Source: Marinimicrobium alkaliphilum (GTDB taxonomy: Bacteria; Pseudomonadota; Gammaproteobacteria; Pseudomonadales; Cellvibrionaceae). Taken from it: DNA of 64,000 bases. The notes under the pieces are model-generated. The model was not told the DNA's origin. It was given only the letters and a program-made list of their open reading frames with translations, and did no database searches. Each line of letters begins with the position of its first letter. Position 1 is the stretch's first letter. Where the stretch lies: the NCBI RefSeq assembly GCF_003259155.1, contig NZ_QGMQ01000002.1, positions 122,925 to 186,924 of the forward strand, read 5' to 3'. Made by a program: the position numbers and the translations under genes. Positions 17,827 through 27,192 of the stretch are shown piece by piece.

Positions 17827-19579
17827 CGGCTTGCAGGCGCTCTATCGTTTCGAGAATGACCGGGCTCTCGGGTTTGAGGTCCAGCCCTTCACGCCACACC
17901 GCCCGGGCGCGTTCGCGCTCGCCGGTTACCCACAGCAGCTCGCCCAGGTGGGCGGCGACCTCATGGTCCGGGTACACGGCCCAGGCGCGCTCGAGGTAGT
18001 GCAGGGCGCGCTCGTGGTCACCGAGGCGGTAGTACACCCAGCCCATGCTGTCCAGAATGGCCCCGTCGTCGGGCTTGAGGGCCAGTGCTTGACTGATCAG
18101 GGTATAGGCCTCGTCGTGGCGCTCGGTGCGATCGGTCAAAATATAACCCAGGGCATTGAGTCCGTGCGCACTGTCGGGTTGGTAGCTCAGCAGCTCGCGC
18201 AGGTCGCGCTCGGAAGCCTCGATATTGTCCAGTTCAAAATGGACCATGCCGCGGGAGTAAAGTAACTCGGTACTGGTCGGGAAGTGCTCGAGGCCCTGGT
18301 CCAGTACCGCTTTGGCGGCACTGTGTTCACCGGCGCGGGTCAGGGCTTGAGCGTGCATGAAGTAGAGGGCCTCGCCCTGCTCGGGAAAGCGTTGGTGTAC
18401 GCGCTGCATGTGCTGTTCAGCGCTGACCAGGTCGCCCTGGTCGATCAGGATTTCCAGAATCCGTACGGTGGCACTGTAAAAATCGTTGCCCGGTTCGACT
18501 TGCAGGTAGTGCATCAGCGCACTTTCCAGGTCTTCGTCGTGCTCGGCCATACCCGCCAGGTAATAGTGGGCGGGTGAAAGGTGCTCATCCAGGTCGAGCA
18601 GCGTCTCAAAAGAGTTGGCGGCTGTGTCCCGGTCTCCCTGTTCCAAGGCGATAAGGCCCAGGGACAGGAGCAGATCCGGATCCATCGGGGATTGCCCAAG
18701 GAGGGTTTCAAACTGCTCCTGGGCCAGTGCCAGGTCGAGTTCCGTCAGTAGGCGGGCGTACTGCAGGCGCACCCGAAAATCGTTGGGATTGCGTCGCAGC
18801 AGTGTCTCGAGTCCACTAATGGCCTCTTCAAGGCGACCGAGTTGATGCAATGCGCTGGCACGCAGAATGGCGGCGGCGGAGTTACTGCGTTCTAGCTTCA
18901 GGGCGCGCTCGGCCAGCGCCAGGGCGGCGGCGGGCTGGTTCTGCTGATGGTACATCAGCCCGGTACCGATCAGCAGTTGAACGTCTTCCGGGTATTGCTC
19001 CAGCAGATCACTGAAGCGCGCGCGCAGGGCCTCGTGGCGATCATTGGGCAAGTTGGCCGCGTTGGCGGCAATGTTCTGAAACAGGGGGTACTCGCCCTGA
19101 GCGTGCAGGCGCCGGGACAGCTCGAAGGCTTCGTTCAGCCGGCCGCCTTGCATCATCAGCAGGGCCGCGTTGAGCTGCGCTTCTGGGTCATCCGGGCTGA
19201 TGTCCAGCCACAGTTCAGCCGTTTCCAGAGCCAGATTGTCAGCATCGAGGAAGCGGGCGTAGAGCGTGGCGCGTGCGGCGACCTGGGGGTCACGGGTCAC
19301 AAGCGCCTGCTGGTAGTAATTGGACAGGGCAACGTCGTAAAGTTCGCGGCTGCTGGCCAGTTCGGCGGCCAGCAAGGAGTACAGCGTTTCGCTGGTAAAG
19401 GCGCGCACCGGGCGCTCGCGACGGGCCTCGGACGTCGCCTCGTATGACTCGGCTGCGGATTCGGTCCGGGCTTCGGTCGGCGGCGGTATCTCGGGGTCCG
19501 GAACCGGTGGTTGCTGGGCGCAGCCACTCAGTAAGCTCCAGCACAGAGCCGCGGACACGAGCGGGAACAGGGTTTTCAT
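17819..19579 (-). CDS. TPR-repeat lipoprotein
   Basis: A 586-residue protein with signal peptide and lipobox LLSGC, a Pro/Glu linker (about 22-50), then tetratricopeptide repeats to the end. Recognisable units include QPAAALALAERALKLERSNSAAAILRASALHQLGR-type helices, YLLSLGLIALEQGDRDTAA-type helices and a final HERALHYLERAWAVYPDHEV unit. A homologue occupies this position next to lolB in Pseudomonas, where it is an uncharacterised TPR protein. A role in envelope assembly is possible, but I do not assign one. Confidence 0.88.
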   Translation of the reverse strand: MKTLFPLVSAALCWSLLSGCAQQPPVPDPEIPPPTEARTESAAESYEATSEARRERPVRAFTSETLYSLLAAELASSRELYDVALSNYYQQALVTRDPQVAARATLYARFLDADNLALETAELWLDISPDDPEAQLNAALLMMQGGRLNEAFELSRRLHAQGEYPLFQNIAANAANLPNDRHEALRARFSDLLEQYPEDVQLLIGTGLMYHQQNQPAAALALAERALKLERSNSAAAILRASALHQLGRLEEAISGLETLLRRNPNDFRVRLQYARLLTELDLALAQEQFETLLGQSPMDPDLLLSLGLIALEQGDRDTAANSFETLLDLDEHLSPAHYYLAGMAEHDEDLESALMHYLQVEPGNDFYSATVRILEILIDQGDLVSAEQHMQRVHQRFPEQGEALYFMHAQALTRAGEHSAAKAVLDQGLEHFPTSTELLYSRGMVHFELDNIEASERDLRELLSYQPDSAHGLNALGYILTDRTERHDEAYTLISQALALKPDDGAILDSMGWVYYRLGDHERALHYLERAWAVYPDHEVAAHLGELLWVTGERERARAVWREGLDLKPESPVILETIERLQADD

Positions 19580-19703
19580 GCGAATGGTTTTATCCTCTGA
19601 GTGCAGCTATGGGAGCATCATAAACATAGCGCGGTGATATCTCCAGCCTTGCGGCTTCCCGTTTGGAGTCTGATGCCGGCTCAGAATTCCCCGTAAAAGT
19701 CGG

Positions 19704-19709
19704 TATAAT
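19704..19709 (+). promoter_or_regulatory. Likely -10 element of the hemA promoter
   Basis: A perfect TATAAT lies 87 bp upstream of hemA in the divergent region between the TPR gene and hemA. The -35 position (TCAGAA at 19681-19686, 17 nt spacing) is weak. A CCAGCC/GGCTGG hairpin follows in the presumed leader (19734-19754). Confidence 0.45.
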
Positions 19710-19795
19710 GCCTCTTTTGGGGGCCTGCCCTTGCCAGCCCGAGGCGCTGGCTGGACAATGACCCCCCTTTGGTTGGCGAACGCAGCTGGGACTTC

Positions 19796-21073
19796 ATGAC
19801 CTTATTGGCCTTTGGCATTAACCACACGACAGCCCCCCTCGCAATCCGTGAGCGGGTGGCTTTTGGGCCCGATCGGGTTATCGCTGCGCTGCGCCAGGCG
19901 CATGAACGTGCGGGTTTGGCGGAGGTGGCGATTCTGTCCACCTGCAACCGGACCGAGATTTATGCCCACGGCGAAGAGGATCTGCAGCGACTTTTACAGT
20001 GGTTGATTGCGCAGACTTCGATCGAACTCGATGATCTCAACAACTGCTATTACTGCCACCGTGACGACGAGGCGGTGCGCCATATGATGAAGGTGGCCGG
20101 CGGGCTGGACTCCCTGGTGCTGGGTGAACCCCAGATTCTTGGGCAGATGAAATCGGCCTATTCCGTCGCGCGCGAGGCCGGCACCCTGGGGCCGGTACTC
20201 AACGGCACTTTTCAGCAGGTGTTCGGGATCGCCAAACGAGTGCGCTCGGAAACCGCCATCGGCGAGAACCCGGTGTCGGTCGCCTACGCGGCCGTCAGCC
20301 TGGCACAACAAATTTTCTCCAATCTCAAGCAGGACACGGCACTGCTGATCGGCGCCGGTGAAACCATTGAGCTGGTGGCCCGGCATCTGGTGGAGCAGGG
20401 CATCAAGCATCTGGTGGTGGCCAATCGCACGCTGGAGCGGGCCCAGAGGCTGGCGACGGAGTTCGGAGCCGAAGCTATTTTACTGGCCGATATTCCCGAG
20501 CATCTGCACCGGGCGGATATCGTGATTTCTTCCACCGCGAGTCAGCTGCCATTGTTGGGCAAAGGCGCGGTCGAATCAGCCCTGAAAAAGCGCAAGCACC
20601 AGCCGATGTTTATGCTCGATATCGCGGTGCCCCGGGATATCGAAGAGGAGGTGGGCGAGCTCGACGACGTCTTTCTGTACACGGTTGATGATCTGCATGC
20701 GGTGATTGATGAAAATCGCCGCTCGCGCGTTGAGGCGGCGGACAAGGCGGAAGCGATTATTGCCGAGGGCGTTTCGCTCTATCAGCGGCAGCTGCGCGCG
20801 CTCGATGCAGTGGATACCATCAAGGCCTTTCGCCATCAGGCCGAGCAGTTGCGCCAGATCGAGTATGAGCGGGCGCTGCGTCAGCTGCGCAGCGGGGCCG
20901 ACCCCGAACAGGTGTTGCAACAATTTTCCCGCGGCCTCACCAATAAATTGCTGCACGCGCCCACCACCACGCTCAAAGAGGCCGGTGCCCGTGGGCGTGC
21001 TGATATGATTCAGTTGGCGCATCAGCTTTATCATCTATCGCCTGATGCGGACAGCGTCGACGAGCAAGAGTAG
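19796..21073 (+). CDS. hemA: Glutamyl-tRNA reductase
   Basis: A 425-residue enzyme for the first step of C5 tetrapyrrole synthesis, reducing Glu-tRNA to glutamate-1-semialdehyde with [24 protein letters not shown] is the canonical N-terminus, STCNRTEIY carries the catalytic Cys near residue 50, and [18 protein letters not shown] and the NADPH loop [13 protein letters not shown] follow. I start at ATG 19796 because similarity begins exactly there. It heads hemA-prfA-prmC-moeB, divergent from lolB-ispE. Confidence 0.98.
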   Translation: MTLLAFGINHTTAPLAIRERVAFGPDRVIAALRQAHERAGLAEVAILSTCNRTEIYAHGEEDLQRLLQWLIAQTSIELDDLNNCYYCHRDDEAVRHMMKVAGGLDSLVLGEPQILGQMKSAYSVAREAGTLGPVLNGTFQQVFGIAKRVRSETAIGENPVSVAYAAVSLAQQIFSNLKQDTALLIGAGETIELVARHLVEQGIKHLVVANRTLERAQRLATEFGAEAILLADIPEHLHRADIVISSTASQLPLLGKGAVESALKKRKHQPMFMLDIAVPRDIEEEVGELDDVFLYTVDDLHAVIDENRRSRVEAADKAEAIIAEGVSLYQRQLRALDAVDTIKAFRHQAEQLRQIEYERALRQLRSGADPEQVLQQFSRGLTNKLLHAPTTTLKEAGARGRADMIQLAHQLYHLSPDADSVDEQE

Positions 21074-21123
21074 CTCGGGCATTGACAAATTTTTAACCGC
21101 ACTTTTTTACACAGCGAGTTGCA

Positions 21124-22206
21124 ATGAAAGCATCCATGCAGGAAAAACTCGGTCGCCTTGAGGAGCGCTACCAAGAGGTCAGCGCGCTCTTGTCCGAGGC
21201 CGAGATCATCAGTGATCAAAACCGTTTTCGGGATTTATCAAAAGAGTACGCCGAGCTCGAGCCGGTGATTCAAGCGTTCAACCGGTTCCGCCAATTGCAC
21301 AGTGATCGCGCTGAGGCCAAGTCGCTGATGCAGGAGGGCGACGCGGATATGCGCGCGATGGCTGAAGAAGAACTCGACAACTGTGACGCCCAGTTGGAGC
21401 CGCTGCAAGAGGAGTTGCAGCGGTTGCTGTTGCCCAGAGATCCGGACGACGACAAAAACGTGTTTCTGGAAGTGCGCGCGGGCACCGGCGGTGACGAGGC
21501 GGCGATTTTTGCCGGTGATCTGTTTCGGATGTATTCGCGCTATGCGGAACAGCGCGGCTGGCGCATTGAGGTGCTCAGCGAAAGTGAGGGTGAGCACGGT
21601 GGTTACAAGGAGATCATTTCCCGTGTTACCGGTGATGACGTCTACGCCCGGCTCAAGTTTGAGTCCGGTGCACACCGGGTGCAGCGGGTTCCGGAGACGG
21701 AGTCTCAGGGGCGCATTCACACCTCGGCCTGCACCGTGGCCGTGTTGCCCGAAGCCGATGAGGCGGAGGAAGTGGCGATCAATAAAAATGATCTGCGCGT
21801 AGATACCTTTCGTGCCTCTGGTGCGGGCGGCCAGCACGTCAACAAAACCGATTCAGCGATTCGTCTGACCCACATTCCCAGCGGCATTGTGGTGGAGTGT
21901 CAGGATGAGCGCTCACAACATAAAAACCGGGCTCGGGCCATGGCGTTGCTGGCCGCTAAACTCAAAAACCAGCAAGTCGAGGCAGCGGCCAAATCACGTT
22001 CTGATGAGCGCCGTTTGTTGGTGGGCAGCGGCGATCGCTCCGAGCGCATTCGCACCTACAACTTTCCTCAGGGACGCATTACCGATCACCGCATCAACCT
22101 GACGCTGTATAAGCTCAATGAGGTGATCACGGGGAGCCTGGACGAAGTGATCGAGCCGCTACTGACCGAGTACCAGGCCGATCAGCTCGCGGCACTGGGA
22201 GCCTGA
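21124..22206 (+). CDS. prfA: Peptide chain release factor 1
   Basis: A 360-residue class I release factor reading UAA and UAG. The catalytic [15 protein letters not shown] loop is intact near residue 230. The codon-recognition region contains [20 protein letters not shown] with a PxT-like tripeptide. It lies 50 bp after hemA and is followed, 1 bp after its stop, by the methyltransferase that modifies its GGQ glutamine. Confidence 0.98.
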   Translation: MKASMQEKLGRLEERYQEVSALLSEAEIISDQNRFRDLSKEYAELEPVIQAFNRFRQLHSDRAEAKSLMQEGDADMRAMAEEELDNCDAQLEPLQEELQRLLLPRDPDDDKNVFLEVRAGTGGDEAAIFAGDLFRMYSRYAEQRGWRIEVLSESEGEHGGYKEIISRVTGDDVYARLKFESGAHRVQRVPETESQGRIHTSACTVAVLPEADEAEEVAINKNDLRVDTFRASGAGGQHVNKTDSAIRLTHIPSGIVVECQDERSQHKNRARAMALLAAKLKNQQVEAAAKSRSDERRLLVGSGDRSERIRTYNFPQGRITDHRINLTLYKLNEVITGSLDEVIEPLLTEYQADQLAALGA

Positions 22207-22207
22207 G

Positions 22208-23065
22208 TTGACCATTGCTGAGTGTTTGCGCCGTGCCGCCGAATTGGCGTCTGTCAGTGATAGCCCGCGTCTGGATGCGGAGTTGTTGTTGTGCCGGGTG
22301 CTTGAGCGCGAACGCACCTATTTATATACCTGGCCCGAGCGTGAACTGAGTGCGTCGCAGGCGCAAGCCTTTGATATGCTCTGGCAGCGGCGCCGACGCG
22401 GCGAGCCAGTGGCGCATATTCTCGGGGTGCGCGAGTTCTGGTCGCTGCCCTTGCAGGTGGATGCCAGCACGCTGATTCCGCGTCCCGATACCGAGTGCCT
22501 GGTGGAGGCTGCGCTGGCACTGACCGCTGATGATGATCCACAGGCTCGGCGGCGGGTATTGGATTTGGGTACCGGCACCGGCGCCATCGCTCTGGCCCTG
22601 GCGAGTGAAAAACCGCGTTGGTCACTGCTGGGGATCGATCGTGCGCCCGAGGCCGTGGCACTGGCCGAGCGCAACCGCGCCGCGCTCGGCCTGGCCAACG
22701 CTGTTTTTCTGGAAAGCGACTGGTTTGCCCAGGTGCCACCCGTGCCGGGGTTTGATGTGATTGTCAGCAACCCGCCCTACATCGCGGAAGGTGATCCGCA
22801 CCTGACCCAGGGTGATGTGCGCTTTGAGCCGCACTCGGCGCTGGTGGCGGCCGAGCAGGGGCTGGCGGATCTGCGTCACCTGATCGATCGGGCGCGCGAT
22901 TTTTTGTTGCCCGAAGGCTGGCTGCTGCTTGAGCACGGTTTTGCCCAAGGCGAAGCGGTGCGTGCGTTGATGGCCACGGCGGACTATCGCTCGGTAGCGA
23001 GTTGCGCAGATTTGGGCGGCCAGGAACGGGTCACCCTTGGACAAACCCCGGGAGGCAATGCGTGA
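22208..23065 (+). CDS. prmC: Release factor glutamine N5-methyltransferase PrmC
   Basis: A 285-residue SAM-dependent enzyme that methylates the GGQ glutamine of RF1 and RF2. The SAM-binding LDLGTGTGAIALALA motif and the catalytic SNPPYIAEGDPHL motif are present, after a helical N-terminal substrate-binding domain. Translation seems to start at TTG 22208, one base after the prfA stop. Its end overlaps moeB by 4 bp (GTGA). Confidence 0.96.
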   Translation: MTIAECLRRAAELASVSDSPRLDAELLLCRVLERERTYLYTWPERELSASQAQAFDMLWQRRRRGEPVAHILGVREFWSLPLQVDASTLIPRPDTECLVEAALALTADDDPQARRRVLDLGTGTGAIALALASEKPRWSLLGIDRAPEAVALAERNRAALGLANAVFLESDWFAQVPPVPGFDVIVSNPPYIAEGDPHLTQGDVRFEPHSALVAAEQGLADLRHLIDRARDFLLPEGWLLLEHGFAQGEAVRALMATADYRSVASCADLGGQERVTLGQTPGGNA

Positions 23066-23814
23066 ACGACGACCAGCTGTTGCGCTACAGCCGACAAATC
23101 ATGCTGCCCGAGGTGGATGTCGCCGGGCAGGAAGCGTTGCTGGCGTCCCGGGTATTGATTGTCGGTCTGGGCGGGCTGGGTTCACCGGTGGCCATGTACC
23201 TGGCGGCCGCCGGCGTTGGCCACCTGGTGTTGGCCGATCACGATCATGTGGATCTGTCCAATCTTCAGCGCCAGATTGCCCACACCAGCGAGCGTATCGG
23301 TCAGGCCAAGGTGGCTTCGGCAGCCGAAAGCCTGCGGGCGTTAAACCCCGAGGTTCACCTGACTCAGATCGAGGAGCGTCTGGATCAGGCGCGCTTGAAC
23401 GCTCTGGTACAGGACGTCGACCTGGTACTCGACTGTACCGATAATTTCTCGGTACGCTTCGCCATCAATGCCGCCTGTGTGGCCGCGCGCGTACCGCTGG
23501 TGTCCGGTGCCGCTATCCGCCTGGAAGGGCAGGTCGCGGTGTTTGATTCGCGGCGTGAGAACAGCCCCTGCTATCAGTGCCTTTACGAGCACCAGAGCGA
23601 TGAAGCCCTCAACTGCGCCACCAGCGGCGTACTGGCCCCCCTGGTGGGGGTTGTGGGGAGCCTGCAGGCGCTGGAGGCGATCAAGTTGCTGGTGGGTTTT
23701 GGTACTGACCTGGCCGGTCGGTTGCTGATGTTTGATGCCCGCCACAGTCAGTGGCAGAGCTTGCGCTTGCCCCGGGATCCACGTTGCCCCGCCTGCGGTA
23801 CCGGTCAAAAATAA
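23062..23814 (+). CDS. moeB: Molybdopterin-synthase adenylyltransferase / ThiF-family E1-like enzyme
   Basis: A 250-residue ThiF/MoeB/HesA protein that adenylates the C-terminal Gly of a small sulfur carrier such as MoaD or ThiS. The sequence shows RYSRQIMLPEVDVAGQE, the nucleotide loop GLGGLGSPVAMYLAAAG, the DNFSVRFAINAAC segment, and paired zinc cysteines CYQC and CPAC. The start is GTG 23062, overlapping the prmC stop. Whether it serves molybdopterin, thiamine or both cannot be told here; the hemA-prfA-prmC-moeB order suggests MoeB. Confidence 0.92.
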   Translation: MNDDQLLRYSRQIMLPEVDVAGQEALLASRVLIVGLGGLGSPVAMYLAAAGVGHLVLADHDHVDLSNLQRQIAHTSERIGQAKVASAAESLRALNPEVHLTQIEERLDQARLNALVQDVDLVLDCTDNFSVRFAINAACVAARVPLVSGAAIRLEGQVAVFDSRRENSPCYQCLYEHQSDEALNCATSGVLAPLVGVVGSLQALEAIKLLVGFGTDLAGRLLMFDARHSQWQSLRLPRDPRCPACGTGQK

Positions 23815-23928
23815 GAGGTAAAATGTGACGCGGTTCTTTACCCTCGTGCGAGATTACTGGTAATCTTTTGCGCTGCTCACGCTGTGAGCACAACGGAAAT
23901 CACAATCATAACCTCGAGGGAATGTGCT

Positions 23929-25017
23929 ATGTCACACGATTTGGAAACCCAGCGTTTGCAGGATGCAGAACCCGGCGCCGCCGATGCCGCCGCGCTTACC
24001 CCCAACCCGTCCCCCGAAACGGTCAAGACGCCTTTTATTTTTACCGGTAAAGGCGGCGAGTACTTTCGGATCTGGATTGTCAATTTGTTGCTCACCATCG
24101 TCACTCTGGGGATTTACTCCGCCTGGGCGAAAGTGCGCAATAAGCAGTACTTTTATGCGAATACCAGCGTCGACGACGCGACCTTCAGCTACCATGCGGA
24201 CCCCAAGAAAATTTTGTTGGGCCGACTGATTGCCGGTGCTTTCTTTTTACTTTATTTGGGTGCTGAATATATTTCACTGGCCCTGTCGGCAGTGATGTTT
24301 GCCGTGTTCCTTCTGGTTCTGCCGTGGGTGGTGTGCAAAGCATTGCGCTTTAATGCCGCCAACAGCGCCTATCGCAATGTCAGCTTTCAGTTTCGAGGCA
24401 CTATGGCCGAGTCCTATAAGGCATTTCTGCTCTGGCCTTTGGCGGGCGCACTGACTCTGGGTGTGCTGTTTCCGTTTGCGGTTTATAAACAACAGCACTT
24501 TATCGCCGGTAGGCACAGTTACGGGGATACCCCCTTTGAGTTCACGGCGAGCCTCGGCCGTTACTACCGCATTTATCTGGTGTTGGCCGGCATTGTGGTG
24601 CTCGGATTGGTGGCTGCGTTCTCGGTGGGCATGCTCAGCTCCATGATCGGTGCGGCGATCGGTGTGGTGCTGGTGCCCTTCGTCATTATGGCGCTTTACC
24701 TGCTGCTGTTTGCCGGTCATCAAGCCATGATGGCCAATGCCCGCTATCAGCACCTTTCGCTCAATGCGCACCGCACGGACTCGGACTGGGACACCCTGGG
24801 CTACGCCTGGTTGCTGGTGACCAACACGTTGGGGATTGCGCTGACCTTCGGGCTTTTTATCCCTTGGGCAAAGGTGCGCGCTGCGCGCTACAAAGCCAAA
24901 CACACCTGGTGCCTGGTGGCCGGCAATCTCGACGGCATGGTGGCGGATCAACAGTCCCGTAAGGGCTCGGTGGGCGAGGGCATGAGTGACTTCTTCGGTA
25001 TCGACGTCGGTATTTAA
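23929..25017 (+). CDS. YjgN-family DUF898 multipass membrane protein
   Basis: A 362-residue inner-membrane protein. After a soluble N-terminus, two similar halves each begin with a hallmark DUF898 motif: GIYSAWAKVRNKQYFYANT near residue 65 and LFIPWAKVRAARYKAKHT near 310. Six or more hydrophobic segments lie between. The ATG at 23929 has a GAGGG site 8 bp upstream; a frame upstream lacks similarity. It is followed 11 bp later by an M48 peptidase, a common pairing. Its function is unknown. Confidence 0.9.
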   Translation: MSHDLETQRLQDAEPGAADAAALTPNPSPETVKTPFIFTGKGGEYFRIWIVNLLLTIVTLGIYSAWAKVRNKQYFYANTSVDDATFSYHADPKKILLGRLIAGAFFLLYLGAEYISLALSAVMFAVFLLVLPWVVCKALRFNAANSAYRNVSFQFRGTMAESYKAFLLWPLAGALTLGVLFPFAVYKQQHFIAGRHSYGDTPFEFTASLGRYYRIYLVLAGIVVLGLVAAFSVGMLSSMIGAAIGVVLVPFVIMALYLLLFAGHQAMMANARYQHLSLNAHRTDSDWDTLGYAWLLVTNTLGIALTFGLFIPWAKVRAARYKAKHTWCLVAGNLDGMVADQQSRKGSVGEGMSDFFGIDVGI

Positions 25018-25028
25018 AGGAGCCTGAT

Positions 25029-26081
25029 GTGAATCAGTCACCGCGTCCGCATCAGCTTGATGGGCACTGGTATGTTGCCAACAGCAGCACCCGTGTGCCT
25101 GCCCAGATGCACATAATGGGCAGTGAGGTGGTGCAGATATGTGACGTTGGCGCCCATCCCCTGGCTCGGTGCAAAGGTGACGAACTAAGGGTGTCGCCCC
25201 GCTTGGGGAACACCCCCAGACAGGTTGAGCTGCCCGGGCTCGGCATTTTTGAGACCCGCGATCACGCGACCCTGGATGCCTGGCTCTCCCAATGGCAACC
25301 CAGCCGCTGGCGCGGCTGGGTTCACGCGCTGGAGTCGCGTTGGCGGTTCGTGCTCCTGACGGTGATTGCGGTCATCGCCATCGGTTATCTGACGGTGGAG
25401 TACGGCTTGCCCGCCGGGGCCAATCGCATCGCCCACGCCCTGCCCGCCGAAACCCTGGACCGGGTGGCGCATGAGGCACTCGTGATCATGGACCGGCTAC
25501 AGTTTGAGCCCAGTGAGTTGCCCGAGTCCCGCCAGGCTGAGCTGCTCGCCAGTTTTACGCCCATGCTCGAGCGCTTTCCCGAACTGCCCTTGCGGGTACT
25601 GTTTCGCAAGGGCGGCGAGGGCCTGGGGCCGAATGCCATGGCCCTGCCCGATGGCACCATGATCTTTACCGATGAGATGATCGAGCTGGCCGAGAACGAT
25701 GACGAGCTACTGGCCGTGCTCGCTCATGAAATCGGCCATGTCGCCCACCGTCACAGCCTGCGCTCGGTGATTCAGAACGCGACATTGGGGGTGGCCTATA
25801 TGCTGATCGTGGGCGATGCCAGCGCCACCGCCGATCTGATGGCAAGCTTGCCGATTGTCATGGCCACCCTGTCCTACTCCCGTCAACACGAATGGGAGGC
25901 TGACGCCTTCGCCGCGCAGGTGCTCGATGATATGGGCATCGAGCGGGATGCCTTTGTCACCTTGATGAGTCGCCTGGGCGAACACGGTCACGACGACGAT
26001 GACACCGGTGGGCGCTGGGATCAGTACTGGTCAACCCACCCGGATACCCGTGAGCGCCTGCGCGCCTTTCACGACCATTAA
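25029..26081 (+). CDS. M48-family membrane metalloprotease
   Basis: A 350-residue protein. The first 95 residues form a small soluble region, one transmembrane helix follows (about 98-120), then an M48 peptidase domain with zinc motif [11 protein letters not shown] near residue 235 and third ligand in HEWEADAFAAQ. It resembles the Oma1/HtpX-like clan and probably degrades envelope proteins. Start is GTG 25029, preceded by a perfect AAGGAG; the nearby ATG at 25027 reads ATG-TGA. It is coupled to the DUF898 gene. Confidence 0.92.
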   Translation: MNQSPRPHQLDGHWYVANSSTRVPAQMHIMGSEVVQICDVGAHPLARCKGDELRVSPRLGNTPRQVELPGLGIFETRDHATLDAWLSQWQPSRWRGWVHALESRWRFVLLTVIAVIAIGYLTVEYGLPAGANRIAHALPAETLDRVAHEALVIMDRLQFEPSELPESRQAELLASFTPMLERFPELPLRVLFRKGGEGLGPNAMALPDGTMIFTDEMIELAENDDELLAVLAHEIGHVAHRHSLRSVIQNATLGVAYMLIVGDASATADLMASLPIVMATLSYSRQHEWEADAFAAQVLDDMGIERDAFVTLMSRLGEHGHDDDDTGGRWDQYWSTHPDTRERLRAFHDH

Positions 26082-26093
26082 GCGCGCCCCGGA

Positions 26094-27098
26094 CTATTGA
26101 CCAAAAAATGCTTGCCTCAGGGCCTGATGTTGCTCCGGGCGCAGGCGCGGTCCGTACTGGCTGACCACTTCGGCGGCGGCGCGGCTGGCGAACTGGCCCG
26201 CGGTTTTAAAGTCACAGCCATCCCCCAGGGCGAACAGGAAGGCACCCGCGAACATGTCGCCCGCGCCGTTGGTGTCGATGGCCTCGACCGGGTGACCGTC
26301 AACCTTGTGCAGGGTCTTGCCGTCGAATATCAGCGCGCCGTCGGCGCCGCAGGTGATGGCAAAGGTGCGCGCATAGGCTTGCATGCGCTCGACAGCGCTC
26401 TCCAGGTCGTCGCTGCCGGTAAAGGCCAACGCCTCCGCTTTATTGCAGAAAATCAGATCCACGCCTTCGCCGATCATCTCCCGCAGGCCTTCGCCAAAAA
26501 ACTCCACCATGGCCGGGTCGGACAGGCTCAGGGCGGTCAGGGTCTTGCGGGACTCGGCCTGGCGGCGCAACTCGATGGCCGCCGCACGCCCCGTGTCCGA
26601 GCTGACCAGATAGCCCTCGATATAGACATAGTCGGCAGCTGAGATGGCAGGGGGGTGCAGTTCGTTAACCGACAGGGTCGCACTGATGCCGAGGAAGGTA
26701 TTCATGCTGCGCTCGGCATCCGGGGAGATCATCACCAGGCATTTGCCCGTGATGCCCGCCGGCGGCGCCAGGTGCGCCGGATAGTCCACCCCGGCAGCCT
26801 GAATGTCATTCAGGTAAAAGGCGCCATTGTCATCGTCGGCGACTTTGCAGGAGTAAAAGCAGCGACTACCGAAGTAGCTGGCGGCGATAATGGTGTTGGC
26901 GCCGGAGCCGCCGCTGGCGCGCTGCGAGGCGATCAGATGGTTGTTCAGATAGCGGATCAATTGATGTTGGCGGTCTTCATCCACCAGGGTCATCACACCC
27001 TTGGCGACATCCATTGCGGCCAGATCCTCGTCCGTGACTTTGATTTCCGTGTCCACCAGCGCCGCGCCAATGCCGTAGATGTGATAGTGTTCGCTCAT
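26094..27098 (-). CDS. PfkB-family sugar/nucleoside kinase
   Basis: A 334-residue ribokinase-fold kinase. The N-terminal glycine pair motif RASGGSGANTIIAASYFGS and the C-terminal signature DTNGAGDMFAGAFLFAL with catalytic Asp are intact. This branch resembles adenosine-kinase-like proteins widespread in gammaproteobacteria, often annotated as adenosine kinase. The ATG at 27098 (MSEHYHIYGIGAALVD) matches the family start. It is a single gene, divergent from mrcB. The substrate is not certain. Confidence 0.9.
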   Translation of the reverse strand: MSEHYHIYGIGAALVDTEIKVTDEDLAAMDVAKGVMTLVDEDRQHQLIRYLNNHLIASQRASGGSGANTIIAASYFGSRCFYSCKVADDDNGAFYLNDIQAAGVDYPAHLAPPAGITGKCLVMISPDAERSMNTFLGISATLSVNELHPPAISAADYVYIEGYLVSSDTGRAAAIELRRQAESRKTLTALSLSDPAMVEFFGEGLREMIGEGVDLIFCNKAEALAFTGSDDLESAVERMQAYARTFAITCGADGALIFDGKTLHKVDGHPVEAIDTNGAGDMFAGAFLFALGDGCDFKTAGQFASRAAAEVVSQYGPRLRPEQHQALRQAFFGQ

Positions 27099-27192
27099 TC
27101 TGCTCTCGCTTATCAATGTGAAGTGTTCGCTTGAGTTAAGCCGCACATTATGCAAAATAAGCGGCCCCCATTAAAGTCGCTGTTGTCCATTT